Positions 43,392-54,890 are shown, counted from the stretch's first letter. The stretch: DNA of 64,000 bases from Rheum nobile (GCA_027886185.1 WOAB01000226.1:3720001-3784000), one strand, 5' to 3'. A program made the numbers and translations. Notes: generated by a model not told the origin, from the letters alone.

Positions 43392-43396
43392 TATTA

Positions 43397-43650
43397 ATTA
43401 ATAAAAAGGATATTATTTATGAAAAATAATTACTCCGAGAAGAGATTAATCTATAACTACTCCGGGTCAATCTCTTACTATATGTTTTTCAGACCGGTTT
43501 ATATTTTATGGGCGAAACTCAGAGAACTTTTTCCCTTGGTCTACCATTTTTTCAAGGGCATTGTATGTTCTTTCTTTAATAATTCAAGGAAGCAATGTTA
43601 GGTAGCAAGCAAGCAATGTATCTCCTATACCAAATTTCCAATATATAAAG
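43397..43650. other. AT-rich pre-insertion DNA
   Basis: Continuation of the locus that received gypsy 2; no gene is recognised. Confidence 0.4.
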
Positions 43651-43652
43651 TC

Positions 43653-44010
43653 TAGTATTCTAAAAATCCTCGTCTAGGCGATGACCGTCTAGGACCCCGC
43701 CTAGATCCGTCTAGGACCCCGCCTAGATCCGTCTAGGCGAGAAAAAGTCTCAGATGTTGTGAAAGCAGCAACATCTTATGAGATGACGAATGCATAAAAC
43801 ATAGTTTTGGGTGAGGCTTTGTAAAATAAGGCTTATTATTATAAATCAAACTTCATTCCAACATAGTTTTATAAACATTAATGAATTTGAAAGAACATAG
43901 TCAAATAATCACATGGATCACATATTAATTTTTAATCCTCGCCTAGCCGCCTAGGCGCTATGCCCCCCTATCATCGTCAAGCTTCCGCCTAACGACTTTT
44001 AGAACATTGA
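43653..44010. mobile_element. MITE-like element with CGCCTAGGCG motifs
   Basis: Left end TATTCTAAAAATC...CGTCTAGGCG and right end CGCCTAACGACTTTTAGAACA form imperfect terminal inverted repeats of about 24 bp. The left part holds tandem CCGTCTAGGACCCCGCCTAGAT units (43688-43735), and CGCCTAGCCGCCTAGGCGC is near 43938. A clear target duplication was not found. Superfamily is unknown. Confidence 0.55.
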
Positions 44011-44637
44011 TAATTATATATTTTCAATTTTCCAAAGAGACTTTTTGACCATAGTATCTCATATACAACAACCATAAAAATGCTCCCAGAAAAAAAAGCT
44101 CCCTTCAACCCACGCCGTCGCTCACCCTTACCTCTACAAACCTTCATTTGATCCCTCAATCCCTGCTTAATCATTGCAAAACTTTCCAAAATCAACGTTA
44201 TCTAGTTCTCTTCTTCATTATACATCTCTCTCTTAATCTCTCTTACCCAAATCTTCAACCCAGACCTTCTAAAATCCAAAAAAAAGCAACATGACGACCC
44301 CATGTCATGCGGATCTGGAAGGTGGGATGGTGGTGTTGGCACACTGATGACGATTGCGACCCCGGGAGTAATTCTGGTAACTCCTTGATTTTCTCGGCGA
44401 CTTGGTGGTGGAACCCCGTTGCAACAACTTTGAGAAGATGTCGGGAGATTACGGTTGAGATTGGGGGCCTTTCTCTTCCTCTTGGTCCATTCTGGATAGG
44501 TTTTCTTCTTGGTGCTCTTCTCAAGTGCTCCAGGTGGTGTCTTTCTTTCCCTTATCTTTTTTTTTTCGCTTTAGAATCTCTATCCTTAACCGGTATGTTT
44601 ATAATCTTATCTTAACTTTGATTAATCCGAACTTATT
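44011..44637 (+). other. Probable LINE 5' region
   Basis: CT-rich from about 44090 to 44280, then a G-rich segment with a 102-codon open frame (44307-44615) that resembles nothing known. Its position directly before the LINE ORFs suggests a 5' UTR or damaged start of ORF1. Confidence 0.35.
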
Positions 44638-46211
44638 ATGGATCTGGAGCTTCCTTGGTTTTGTCTGAGGCTGCTCAGATGCATGACTCCTTATTATGCC
44701 CATGAATCTGATAAAGACATTTATGTGTTGTTTTATAAGGCTGGAACTATATCCTTTGAACCCTCTGCTGATAAAATTTACTCTGAATATGGATTGCTTT
44801 GTTTCTGCATGAATTTTTCTAGTTTGAATGAAGTTATCTCCGCACTCAATTATAATTTGAACCAACACTCGATCAATATATGCTTTTGCATTATGCTTTG
44901 TGACCGTACTTATGACCACGTCTGGACTACTATATTCTGGTGCTTATATCTTTCTATGAAATACTATGCTTACCATTTGCTTAGGACTGATAATGACTTT
45001 TCTTTACAAATTGACAAGAAGAAGAGGTTTGCATACCAATCGCATCCTCTTTCTCAGAACCATTGGTCCATGACCTACCATGAACAATTGAATTTTTTTG
45101 AACAAATACATTACATGTATGGGTGCTTCCCAATTTATCCCTATAATGCTTATGAGCATTTTTCCATATATTGCAGGTTTACCTGCTTTTGTACAAACAG
45201 AAGAGCAAATATGAATCCCCTCACCCCCTTTGTATTTTATACTCATTGTATAAATGATAAAATCGAAATATGAAACAATCTGACCAAATAAAAATTAAGC
45301 CATCCCTTGGGTGTGCTTGGACTATCTGTCATCTCTGGTTGCTATGTTATGACAAAGCTTTCATGATTATTTGTTGGTGCTGCTGTTTTGCTGGTGTAAT
45401 CAAGCTAGACAGATTACTGCGGTTCAAAAGACTACAAGCAAGTCTCTTTACACTATGAAACTCTCAAACCTCAAGGTACGGTTTCTTTCCTTGGGTAAAA
45501 ATCAACATATTCAAAACTCTAATCTTTGCTCTATTTACTGGTGGTGTTGCCAGGTTTTGGGTTACTGGATGACAACATCTACCAAGATCTATTACAAAGG
45601 AGACACTTATAAGACCACTGAGGAAAACCAAAACAAAAAACATACTCACTATTTGAACCCTTACCCTTTGAACAATCTCTGCTGGAGTTTTTACTCCATG
45701 AACAAATGTCCTCGGAAACTTGTTTTTCTGTTGTTGTCTATGAATAGTCTCTTACAAGAAATCCATTTTTCTGAGAAATGGGATTGCCTTGTATACATCT
45801 ATACTAATCCATGTGAACAATATGAGAATGTGTGCTTCCCTCCTGAGATTCATTTACACAGGTGCACTATTATAAATGATATCCTCTCGTGGGTACATCA
45901 TACCCATGGGAAATGTTATACAACTCGAAATATGATCCATGCTGACCAAAGAAGGAATAACATGAAAGATATAAACAACATTGTTGGTTTCCTTCCTAAG
46001 GTTTTTGGTCTCTTCTGCATTTGATGCCATTAATTGGATTCTACAAAGGACTAAGCCAATTATCTCACAACCTAATACAAATTATTTGAAAAATAATTTA
46101 CAGAATTGCCTTAAAAAATATAAAAATTGTTATGACCAACAACAAAAGATTTTGAACAAGACCATTACCCGTTCTAGACATATGGTGATGCATAAAATTT
46201 GTTTTTTATGA
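44638..46211 (+). pseudogene. Putative LINE ORF1, no recognisable domain, frameshifted
   Basis: The open segment 44638-45273 (211 codons) gives a Tyr/Cys/Phe-rich protein (CLRLLRCMTPYYAHESDK, YGLLCFCMNFSSLNEV, MYGCFPIYPYNAYEHFSIYC). Coding appears to continue in other frames at 45270-45458, 45371-46024 (NPCEQYENVCFPPEIHLHRC, SWVHHTHGKCYTTRN) and 45981-46211. The last stop TGA (46209-46211) overlaps the ORF2 start ATG (46208-46210) as ATGA. Plant L1 ORF1 usually has a DUF4283-like domain and a CCHC knuckle; neither is visible. Position and the overlap point to ORF1; the sequence itself is not recognised. Confidence 0.45.
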
Positions 46212-49200
46212 AGATTACAACATAAAACTGTAGGGGTATGGGGGGGGGGGGGGGAATCTTTGGATGGACATTGAGTCTTTCTGTAAGATTAAACGATCCA
46301 ACTATTTGCGTTACTCGAAACAAGAACAAACAAAGAGCCCAATGAATTTTTTTGGAAAAAGGTTGGGTTTGACCAGTTTATCTTCGTCCCTACGACTGGA
46401 TTTTCGGGAGGCATTTGTGTGATGTGGAAAACATATCAGCTAACAAACGAACTATTAGAAATAGACAAGATTAACCCAAGATTTGTTAGTATTAAATATA
46501 CAAATCTTAGTACGAACAATAAAATCGTGTTGATACTGGCTTATGCCCCTCCATATGAATTTGGAAAAAAAATGAGTTTTGGGAAGGAATAATGTCTTTT
46601 ATCAAAAAATGTGCCTATCCATGTGTAGTCATGGGTGATCTAAATGAAATACAAGACCCAAGTGAAAAATTGGGTGGTTTAATTTCACCAATTACAAAGT
46701 TCATCAGACTAAGACATTTTAAAATTGAATGTGAGTTATTAGACCTACCAGTCCAAGGAAATAACTTTACATGGAGAAAAAATAAAACGGTAATCGATAA
46801 TCTCTATGAAAAACTAGATAGGGCCCTAGTGCACCACCAGATTATGCAATGGTATCCATTTTTTTTTTATCAAAAATCATGCTTTCACGAGTTCGGATCA
46901 TTGCCTAATTTCGATTGAAAATTCCTTCGACATCGTTTAAAAATAAACCTTTTAAATGTGAAAAAATATGGATGACCAGAAATGATTTCAGAAATTTAGT
47001 CAAGCAGGCTTGGAATACAAATTACCATGGATCCAGACTGTATGATCTGGTTTCTAAAACAAAGCTGCTTAAAAAACAAGCAAAGGTTTGGAATAAAAGC
47101 ACCGGTAATGTTTTTACCTGGCTTCAAAACATAGAAAAATAACTTTCTGATATTCAAACTAGTATATGTGGCACCTATAATAATAACCTTATCCAAAAAC
47201 AAAATAAGCTTATTGGGAAGAAAGAACAACTCTTAAATTTCCAAAAGACATTCTTGAACCAAAGAGCTAAAGTAAAACATATCAAATTTAACGATACAAA
47301 TGCTAGCTACTTCCATAAAATTGCTAGTGGAAGAAGAAATAGAAAGATTATAAAGGAAATTAAAACCCAAGAAGGTACGAGCATAATTGGAGAAGAAAAC
47401 ATTAGAATTGAGATCATAAACGACTTTATTAAAAGATTTAAGAACGAAGAAACGAATAATCGTATTTTTTGGGAGAATCTTGACCTAATTCAAGCAGAAG
47501 TATCACATGAGGATAATGTTAAACTAACAAAAAATGTCTCCAATGAAGAAATAAAAAAAAATTGTTTTTGATATTGGTCTGGATAAATCTTCGGGTCCTG
47601 ATGGCATGACAGCTGAATTTTATCAAAAATATTGGGATATTGTTGGCCCCTCGGTCACCCAAGCTGTGAAAAGTTTTTTCCTGTCAGGAAAATTACTTAA
47701 ACAGGTCAACCATACATTCATCTCCTTAATACCAAAATGTGACAATCCAAGCTTGACAAACCACTACAGACCTATTAGTCTGTGTTCTACAATATATAAA
47801 ATAATCTCTAAAATCCTAACAAATAGATTAAAAAATACTATGGAAAAGCTTATTCACCCTCTTCAGGGTGCCTTTGTCGCTAATCGAGATATTCAAGATA
47901 ATATCTTAATAGCCCATGGAATTTTCCACTCCTTTATTATCAAAACTAGAAACACAAGGATTTATAGCTTTAAAACTAGACATGAAAAAAGCATATGACA
48001 GAGTCGAATGGAATTTCATTCTAAGTATTATGGAGAAATTTGAATTCCATGATAAATTTATCACTTGGATCAAAGAATGCATCACGACAGTATCCTTCTC
48101 AGTCCTAGTAAACAATGGCCCTACAGATATTTTTAAACTTGCACGAGGGCTTCGAGAGGGAGATCCCCTATCACCTTTCCTGTTCATTTTAGGGTCTGAA
48201 ATCCTTGCTAGGAAATTACAAAAAGCATCGGATAGACCACGAAACCCTATTGGTTTCCAACTCATTAAAAACGGAACCCGTATACCTTTTATGGCCTTCG
48301 CTGATGATATTGTGATTTTCTTAAAAGCGAAACATGATAACTGTAAAGAAATTGAAAACATTGTTGATGACTATTGTAACATTTTTGGACAAAAAATAAA
48401 CTATCATAAATCAACTTTCAAGTAACGAAGAAAGTCCCCATTGTTAAAAAAAAAAGCAATCCAAGGCATTCTTACCATCACAAATATGATCTCACTTGAA
48501 AAATACTTGGGTTGCCCAATTATTAATGGTAGGGTTAATCTAAATACCTTTGCGGATCTTTTAACCAGTACGCAACAACAACTAACAAAATGGAAAGCGA
48601 ACTCTTTATCACAAGCAGGTAGAACAACTTTGATAAAATCCTTGCATCAAGACCAAATTTTCTTATGCAAAGTTTCATGTCACCTACACAAACTCACAAT
48701 GAGCTGGATAAGATTAATAGATCTTTCTTTTGGAATAAAGAACCATCATTCAAACCCCTTATTAGATGGGATAAAATTTGCAAACCAACGCAATGAGGAG
48801 GCCTTGGAATACGAAAATCGAAGGACATGAATAAAGCTTTACAATTTAAACTTCTTTGGAAAATTTTAGTTGAACCTAATAATTGATGGGTTAAAATTAT
48901 AACTGAAAAATATCTTAAAACACAACATAATCTACGATATAAAAGGAAAGGATATTGTTCATGGCAGTGGACAAAAATGGCTGAAATCGTGGATGAATTT
49001 AAGAAAGGCCTTATTTGGGAAGTAGGCAATGGTAGAACAATCAAGCTTTGGACTGATAAATGGATACCAAATATCCCCTTGTATGATAGATTTTCAATTC
49101 CCTCAACTCAGAACAAAAATGTATTAGTGGCAGATTTCATTATGCTAAACAATATTTGGCACAAGGAAATGATTGAACCAATGTTACCAAGTGACATATC

Positions 49201-50005
49201 AAAACAAATCTTATCCATCCTGTTACCCGTAAACAATATCCATGATAGAATGTATTGGAAAGCTAGTAAAAGTGGCTTGTTTTCCACAAAATCTGCTATG
49301 GATATGATAACAAAAAATAAAATATATACATCACATGACACATCATGGATTTGGAAACTTGATACTTATCCTAAGGTTAAAAATTTTATGTGGAAAATTA
49401 TGAAAAATGGCCTTCCAACAAAGCAAAGGTTAACTGAAAAAGGAGTTGCACTTCCTCAGGGTTGTGTACGTTATAATGCACAAACTGAAGACTCAAACCA
49501 TCTACTATTTCAATGCAACTATACCATGAAAACAAATCAATAGAAAAAAATAATATCAAAACTTACAACTTGATCAGAGACCTGAATATATGAACTAAAA
49601 AAGCATATGAAATAATGGAGGAAATCCGTAATAATACAGATCGATCGCAATTTGTAGAACTAGCAGTCTCTTGGTGGGGAATTTGTTTCTATAGAAACAA
49701 GCAAAGTTTTGGAAGAACAAGCACTGATAATGACACTATTAAAGATGTACCAATCTATATTAAACATCAAGTTCATTTCTGGGAAAAAAACAAAGCACTG
49801 GAACCAGGACTGTTTGGCAGATCAGAAACAAAAAAAGGATAACAAGAGTAGAAGGAGACGACCAAAGAAGAAATAGAAAAAACCATCATAAAATATCATA
49901 AAAATAAATACTGATGGATCTATCAAGACTAATGGAGATTCTAGCTATGGTTTCATTTTCGAAATAATAAAGGTGATCCGATCTTCCTATTTGGTGACAA
50001 ATGCT
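46208..50005 (+). pseudogene. L1-type LINE ORF2 (endonuclease, RT, zf-RVT, RNase H start), broken
   Basis: ORF2 of a plant L1 retrotransposon, which nicks the target and reverse-transcribes in place. It opens with a typical MK...NCRGMG start, then a run of 15 G (46240-46254) and frameshifts. APE endonuclease: FVPTTGFSGGICVMW, AYAPPYEFG, VVMGDLNEI, LDRALV (46350-46850). RT: YRPISLCSTIYKIISK, LHPLQ-GAF region, ALKLDMKKAYDRVEW, GLREGDPLSPFLFIL, and FMAFADDIVIF with the catalytic ADD near 48300. Then KYLGCPIINGR and a zf-RVT region (WEVGNGRTIKLWTDKWIP, WIWKLDTYPKVKNFMWKIM; 48977-49543) and the beginning of an RNase H domain (INTDGSIKTNG at 49905). Stops and shifts split it into about eight pieces. 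It breaks off at about 50005 where a GGCC-rich repeat begins. Confidence 0.9.
46240..46254 (+). repeat. Homopolymer of 15 G
   Basis: A G15 run within the endonuclease start. It probably breaks the frame and is a place where an assembly error is likely. Confidence 0.9.
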
Positions 50006-50334
50006 GAAACCCTTGTCCGTACGGGCCGCTCGGCCGGGCCCGATAACATGGCCAAGCCCGTACGGGCCGCTCGGCCCAACCCGTATAAAATTTTATTTAT
50101 TTAAAAAATACATTAAAAAATAAATCTAACCTAAAAATATAAATTAAAAATAATAATTTAACAGGCCGACCCGGCCCGTCAAGTACAAAAAAAAACTAAA
50201 AAAAAACATTAAAAAATTAATTTAAAAATAGGTTGTATGCCTTGCGGGCTACCCGCGGGCCGGGCCGGTCCCACAAAAACAGGCTCAAAAAATGACACGG
50301 GCCCGGCCCGGGCCCGTGTTTGATCAGGTCTAAC
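50006..50334. mobile_element. GGCC-rich MITE-like repeat
   Basis: CGTACGGGCCGCTCGGCC occurs twice (50018 and 50061). The right end holds a GGGCCCGGCCCGGGCCC inverted cluster and ends ...TTTGATCAGGTCTA at 50334, resembling the end of a widespread plant hAT-type MITE. The matching left end (TAGACCTGATC...) is not present, so it is truncated. Confidence 0.5.
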
Positions 50335-50628
50335 CATAGTACTTTTCCGTTTCATAGTCATAGACCATTCTTTTTTTTTGGATACACAATTAGGTTGGTT
50401 GACCCAAAGGGTATGTCGTCTTGAAGTTAAGTATATCATTTCGGATCAGGATTCGAAGTTTTTATAGAATGTAAATTGAATATATCCTCAACGCAAAAAT
50501 ATTATGGTGGCTTAGTTGTCGGGTAAAATGCATTTGATGTAACACAACTCTCAATATCAAGTATTCCTTGTGTTAAATGCATTTGATGTAGCACAACTCT
50601 CAATATCAAGTATGTTTTAATTGAAAAG
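50335..50628. other. Intergenic DNA with a direct repeat
   Basis: No gene. It holds a near-perfect 39-bp direct repeat (50526-50564 and 50575-50613), period 49 bp, anchored on AAATGCATTTGATGTA. Confidence 0.7.
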
Positions 50629-50636
50629 AACGTATA

Positions 50637-51173
50637 TAGGGGTAAGCATCGGTCCGAAACCGAACCGAACCGAACCGAAAAAAACCAAAAATCAAAAACA
50701 CCAAAATCCTAAACCGAACCGAACTATATTGGATCGGTTCGGTTCAAACCAAACTCAATTCGGTTCGGTTTGGCTAAAAACCGAAAAAACCGAATTGCCG
50801 ACTGGGAGGAGTTGGAGGAGGCGGGCGATTGGGCGAGACTCGAGAGCTTGGAGGAGGCGGGCGACTGTGGAAGACTGGGAAGAGTTGGAGGAGGGGGCGA
50901 CTGGGCGAGACTCGAGAGCTTGGAGGAGGCGGCCGGCGGGCGACTGTGGGAGACCGGAGACTGGGAGGCTGTGGGAGACCGGCGGGCGACTGTGGGAGAC
51001 CGGCGGGCGACTGCCTTTCACTTATTTTCTTTTATTTTGGTTTAACCGAACCGAAAACCGAAAACCTAAAATACATGAACCGAAAACCGAACCGAAATAT
51101 TTCAGTTTCGGTTTGGATCGGTTTTTTCGGTTCGGTTAAAAATTTCGGTTTACCCGAACCGTGCTCAGTCCTA
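50637..51173. mobile_element. hAT-type non-autonomous element with 8-bp TSD
   Basis: It starts TAGGGGTAAGCATCGGTCC and ends ...GAACCGTGCTCAGTCCTA, imperfect terminal inverted repeats (TAGG..T.AGCA.GGT), with exact 8-bp target duplications AACGTATA at 50629-50636 and 51174-51181. Subterminal regions are made of ACCGAACCGA repeats. The centre (50795-51015) is a GC-rich, purine-rich minisatellite of GGAGGCGGGCGACTG-type units. No transposase. The 8-bp TSD and TAGGG ends fit hAT MITEs. Confidence 0.85.
50795..51015 (+). repeat. Purine-rich minisatellite inside the hAT element
   Basis: Imperfect repeats of GACTGGGAGGAGTTGGAGGA and CGGGCGACTGTGGGAGACC, open in all three + frames because of composition. 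The apparent Arg/Gly-rich proteins are not supported as genes. Confidence 0.75.
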
Positions 51174-51181
51174 AACGTATA

Positions 51182-51640
51182 TGATGGATTTACACAACCA
51201 AAAATATGAGAAGATTGACATGGCATCACCGAGAAAATGAAAGGAGCATTGGACTAGAGATTGCCTGGCTTGCAAACTCAGAGTTGAAAAGGGTATATAT
51301 GATATCGAAATCATTGACCTTTTGTGGTAGCATAAATAAATCTGCACCACAATAAATTATTGTTGACGACGACGAGAATCTGCAATTCCGACGAACATTT
51401 ATTCTTTAGATTCCCTTTCTGGTGCCCTGCCAACATAGAAAGACGGTAAAAGGGCGGGACTTTCTCCCCCGGAGGACCCTTCGACGCTCAAGTGAAATCT
51501 TTTTTCGTATAGATGGAAGCTAGGGCTTTTTCGTAAAGAATTGAATCAATCTGCTAGAATTAGGAATAACTCTTTTATAATAAAAGTACATTAAATTGGT
51601 CTCATTTCTCTTTAATGTGAATTTTAATTGATATCTCTCC
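51182..51640. other. Intergenic DNA, possible old LTR or LINE tail
   Basis: No gene. AGGACCCTTCGACGCTCAAG (51473-51492) resembles a phrase common in plant gypsy LTR or leader sequence, but no element boundaries could be found. Confidence 0.3.
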
Positions 51641-51642
51641 TA

Positions 51643-51840
51643 GAGGTGGCCACGGTTCATGAACCGGAACCTGAATCGGCTACCCCCCGGAATCGGTGAT
51701 CCGGTTCGGCCGGTTTCCCGCCGGTTCGGAACCCGGTTCAAAATTTTTAAAAAAAAAATAAAACATTTTTAAAAAAAAAATTAAAAAAGGAAATCGGGTT
51801 CCCGTCGGTTCGGAACCCGGTTCAAAAAAACATTTTAAAA
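51643..51840. mobile_element. hAT-type MITE end (CCGGTTC-rich), possibly truncated
   Basis: TAGAGGTGGCCACGGTTCAT at 51643 followed by CCGGTTCGGAACCCGGTTC repeats matches the style of hAT MITE ends. A possible right end with GAACCGTCGGTTCAAACC lies near 53370, which would place the telomere-like array inside the element; the inverted repeat is too weak to be sure. Confidence 0.4.
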
Positions 51841-51864
51841 ATAAATTTAAAAAAAAGGGCTTGG

Positions 51865-53300
51865 TTTTGTAGCTTTTTTAAGATTTAAATTTTAAAGGGT
51901 ATTGTAACATTATATGATTTAGGTTAGGGTTTATAGTTTAGGGTTAAGGGTTTGTATGTTTAGGTTTTGTATAGTTTATGGTTTATGGTTAGGTTTTTTA
52001 TATTTAATTATTTTGATGTTTTTTAATGTATTTATGATTTTTGTAGCTTTTTTAAGATTTAATCATTTAAAGGATAATGTAGGATTTATGACTCTAGGTT
52101 AGGGTTTATAGTTTAGGGTTAAGGGTTTATATTTTAAGGTTTTATATTGTTTATGGTTTATGGTTAGGTTTTATTTTACACTTAATTATTTGAACGCTTT
52201 TAATGTGTTTATGTTTTTTGTAGCTTTTTTAAGATTTAAAGGGTAATGTAGGATTTATGACTCTAAGTTAGGGTTTATAGTTTAGGGTTAAGGGTTTGTA
52301 TTTTAAGGTTTTGTATTGTTTATGGGTTTTGGTTAGGTTTTATTTTAAATTTAATTATTTGAACATTTTTAATGTGTTTATGTTTTTTGTAGTTTTTTAA
52401 GATTTAAAGGGTAATGTAGGATTTAGGACTCTAGGCTAGGGTTTATAGTTTAGGGTTAAGGGTTTGTTTTTTAAGGTTTTGTATTTTTATGGTTTATGGT
52501 TAGGTTTTATTTTAAACTTAATTATTTGAACGTTTTTAATGTGTTTATGTTTTTTTGTAGCTTTTTTAAGATTTAAAGGGTAATGTAGGATTTAGGACTC
52601 TAGGTTAGGGTTTATAGTTTAGGGTTAAGGGTTTGTATTTTAAGGTTTTGTATTGTTTATGGTTAGGTTTTATTTTAAATTTAATTATTTGAACGTTTTT
52701 AATGTGTTTATGTTTTTTGTAGCTTTTTTAAGGGCAATGAAGGATTTAGGACTCTAGGTTAGGGTGTATAGTTTAGGGTTAAGGGTTTGTGTTTTAAGGT
52801 TTTGTATAGTTTATGGGTTATGGTTAGTTTTTTTATATTTAATTATTTGAATATTTTTTAATGTGTTTATGATTTTTATAACTTTTTTAAGATTTAAAGG
52901 GTAATGTAACATTATATGATTTAGGTTAGGGTTTATAGTTTTAGGGTTAGGGTTTGTATTTTAAGGTTTTGTATAACTATATGGTTAGGATTTTTTATAT
53001 TTAATTATTTAAACGTTTTTTAATGTGTTTATGATTTTCGTAGCTTTTTTTAGATTTAAAGGGTAATGTAATTATGTTACATTATATGATTTAGGTTAGA
53101 GTTTATAGACATTAGACATAGTTTTAGGGTTAAGGGTTTGTATTTTAAGGTTTTGTTACTTTATAGAGTATGATTTATGGTTTATGTTTTTTTTAATATG
53201 TAATTTTTTGAACGTTTTTTAATGTGTTTATAATTTTTATATATTTTTTAAGATTTAAAAAAATTAGTAGAAATAGTTGGATGTAGGACTTTAGGATTTT
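51865..53300. repeat. 160-177-bp tandem array containing TTTAGGGTT units
   Basis: The anchor GTAGCTTTTTTAAGATTTAA recurs at about 51869, 52043, 52220, 52389, 52557, 52719, 52878, 53040 and 53238. Each unit contains GGTTAGGGTTTATAGTTTAG and GGTTAAGGGTTTGTATT, i.e. degenerate telomere-like TTAGGG/TTTAGGG pieces. About eight to nine copies. Non-coding. Confidence 0.9.
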
Positions 53301-53399
53301 AGGGGTGTTTTAGATTTTAGGATAATTGTAATGGATATTTTTTAAAAAAAATATTTATATTTCGCCTGAACCGTCGGTTCAAACCTTCGGTTAAACCCT

Positions 53400-53769
53400 A
53401 AACCAGAAACAAAAGAAAAAAGCAAGGAAATGCTAATCCATTATGTTTTTTGTTTATTTATAACACGGGGCTACTTTATATTGTAGATTCTCACAAGTAT
53501 AAATTTGATGATCCTTATATGCCCCTTCTATTTTCGGAACTTGTTAGCATTACCAAATGAACAAATAGTTAGAGTTGAACTGAAAAATGCAGCTTTTGCT
53601 TGTTGTTCTAGTTTTTGTTGTCAACTTTGTTTTCTCTTATTGCTTTAGTTTTTTAAAAGTCTATTTAATGTTGTTTGCTGATGTTTTTTGTCCAAATTGA
53701 AGGTTGTAGATGAATTAATATGTCTTTTTCCATTTTGAGTTTGGGGTTGTTTGCTTAACATTTTAAAGT
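53400..53769. other. AT-rich intergenic DNA
   Basis: No gene or repeat was recognised apart from a possible hAT end near 53370-53400. Confidence 0.3.
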
Positions 53770-53771
53770 CT

Positions 53772-53836
53772 GTTAGCTCAAATGGAAGAGCAATGTGTTT
53801 TTATACATATGATGTGAGTTCGAATATTATATAGGC
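53772..53836 (+). other. tRNA-like sequence, possible SINE head or tRNA pseudogene
   Basis: GTTAGCTCAAATGGAAGAGC has an A-box-like sequence and a good D-arm (GCTC/GAGC). GTGAGTTCGAATATTAT looks like a T-arm with a B-box core GTTCGAAT. The anticodon arm (ATGTG...CATAT) is poor and no 7-bp acceptor stem is seen, so it is not a functional tRNA. Confidence 0.4.
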
Positions 53837-53864
53837 TACGAATGAGCAATATATGAACATAAGT

Positions 53865-54890
53865 ACAGTAAGGTTCATATTTAGTACCCTACAGGTTCAT
53901 AATTAGTACGTATATCAAAGATTCATGTTCGACCTTTACGTCTCAAGTTGACCAAAACAACTAAAGGAAATGCGACCCACCATTAAAATAAAAAGGTTTA
54001 CTAAAGGTTCATACGTAATAAACTAAAGGTTCATACATAATATAAAAAAGGTTCACATTAAAAAGAAAAATTCAAGATCACGAGTTCATGTTTTAGCTAG
54101 CTATGTCACTAAAGGTTCATACGTAATACACTAGCGGTTCATACATAATATAAGAAGGGTTCACACTAAAAAAAATACAGGATCACGAGTTTATTTTTTA
54201 GGTATTTGTGTGAGGTTCATACGTAATATACTAAAGGTTCATACGTAATACACTAAATGTTTATGAACCTCTTGTATAAGAGTTTATGAAGCTCTATTTA
54301 GGGTTTATGAACCTTTAGAATATGGTTTATGAATATCTAAAATAGGGTTTATGAGCCATCATTTATGATTTATGAACCTCTAGAACATGGTTTATGAACC
54401 TCCGTTTAGAGTTTATGAACCTCTGTTTAGGATTTATGAATATCTAGAATAGGGTTTATGAACTTCAAGTTTTAATTTTATTTGTTTGTGAACCTCTCGT
54501 ATTTGTTTGTGAACCTCGCGTATAAAGTTAGGGTTTATGAACCTCAAGAATAGGGTTTATGAACCTCCGTTTAGAGTTTATGAACCTCTGTTTAGGGTTT
54601 ATAAACTTCTACTATTAATTTTATTTGTCTGTGAACCTCTCGTATAAAGTTTGTGAACTTAAGTTCGATCACATATTTGTGAACCTAGGTAGATTCATGA
54701 ATTTTAAAATTTATGAACATATCGCATAATATGTATGAACCTAGTACATTAGTGCATTTTAATAACGTATTATCAACCTACGTATAAGTTTGTTAACCAC
54801 TAGTATAAGGTATAAAGTTAGTTTGTGAACCTCTAATACAAACTTTGTGAACCTCTAGTATAAATGTTATAAATCTATGGTACAAAATTT
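53865..54890. repeat. Array of GGTTCATA motifs that switches to TATGAACC
   Basis: From about 53870 to 54250 the motif is GGTTCATA(C/A)GTAATA on the + strand. From about 54255 to 54880 it is its complement, GTTTATGAACCTCTAGAATA and variants. More than 25 copies in all, spaced irregularly (mostly 20-40 bp). No ORF. The orientation switch gives it an overall inverted layout. Confidence 0.85.

Noticed and set aside
50621..51209. Arg/Gly/Glu-rich proteins at the hAT element
   Set aside because: All frames are open because of the purine-rich minisatellite; the region is bounded by TIRs and an 8-bp TSD.
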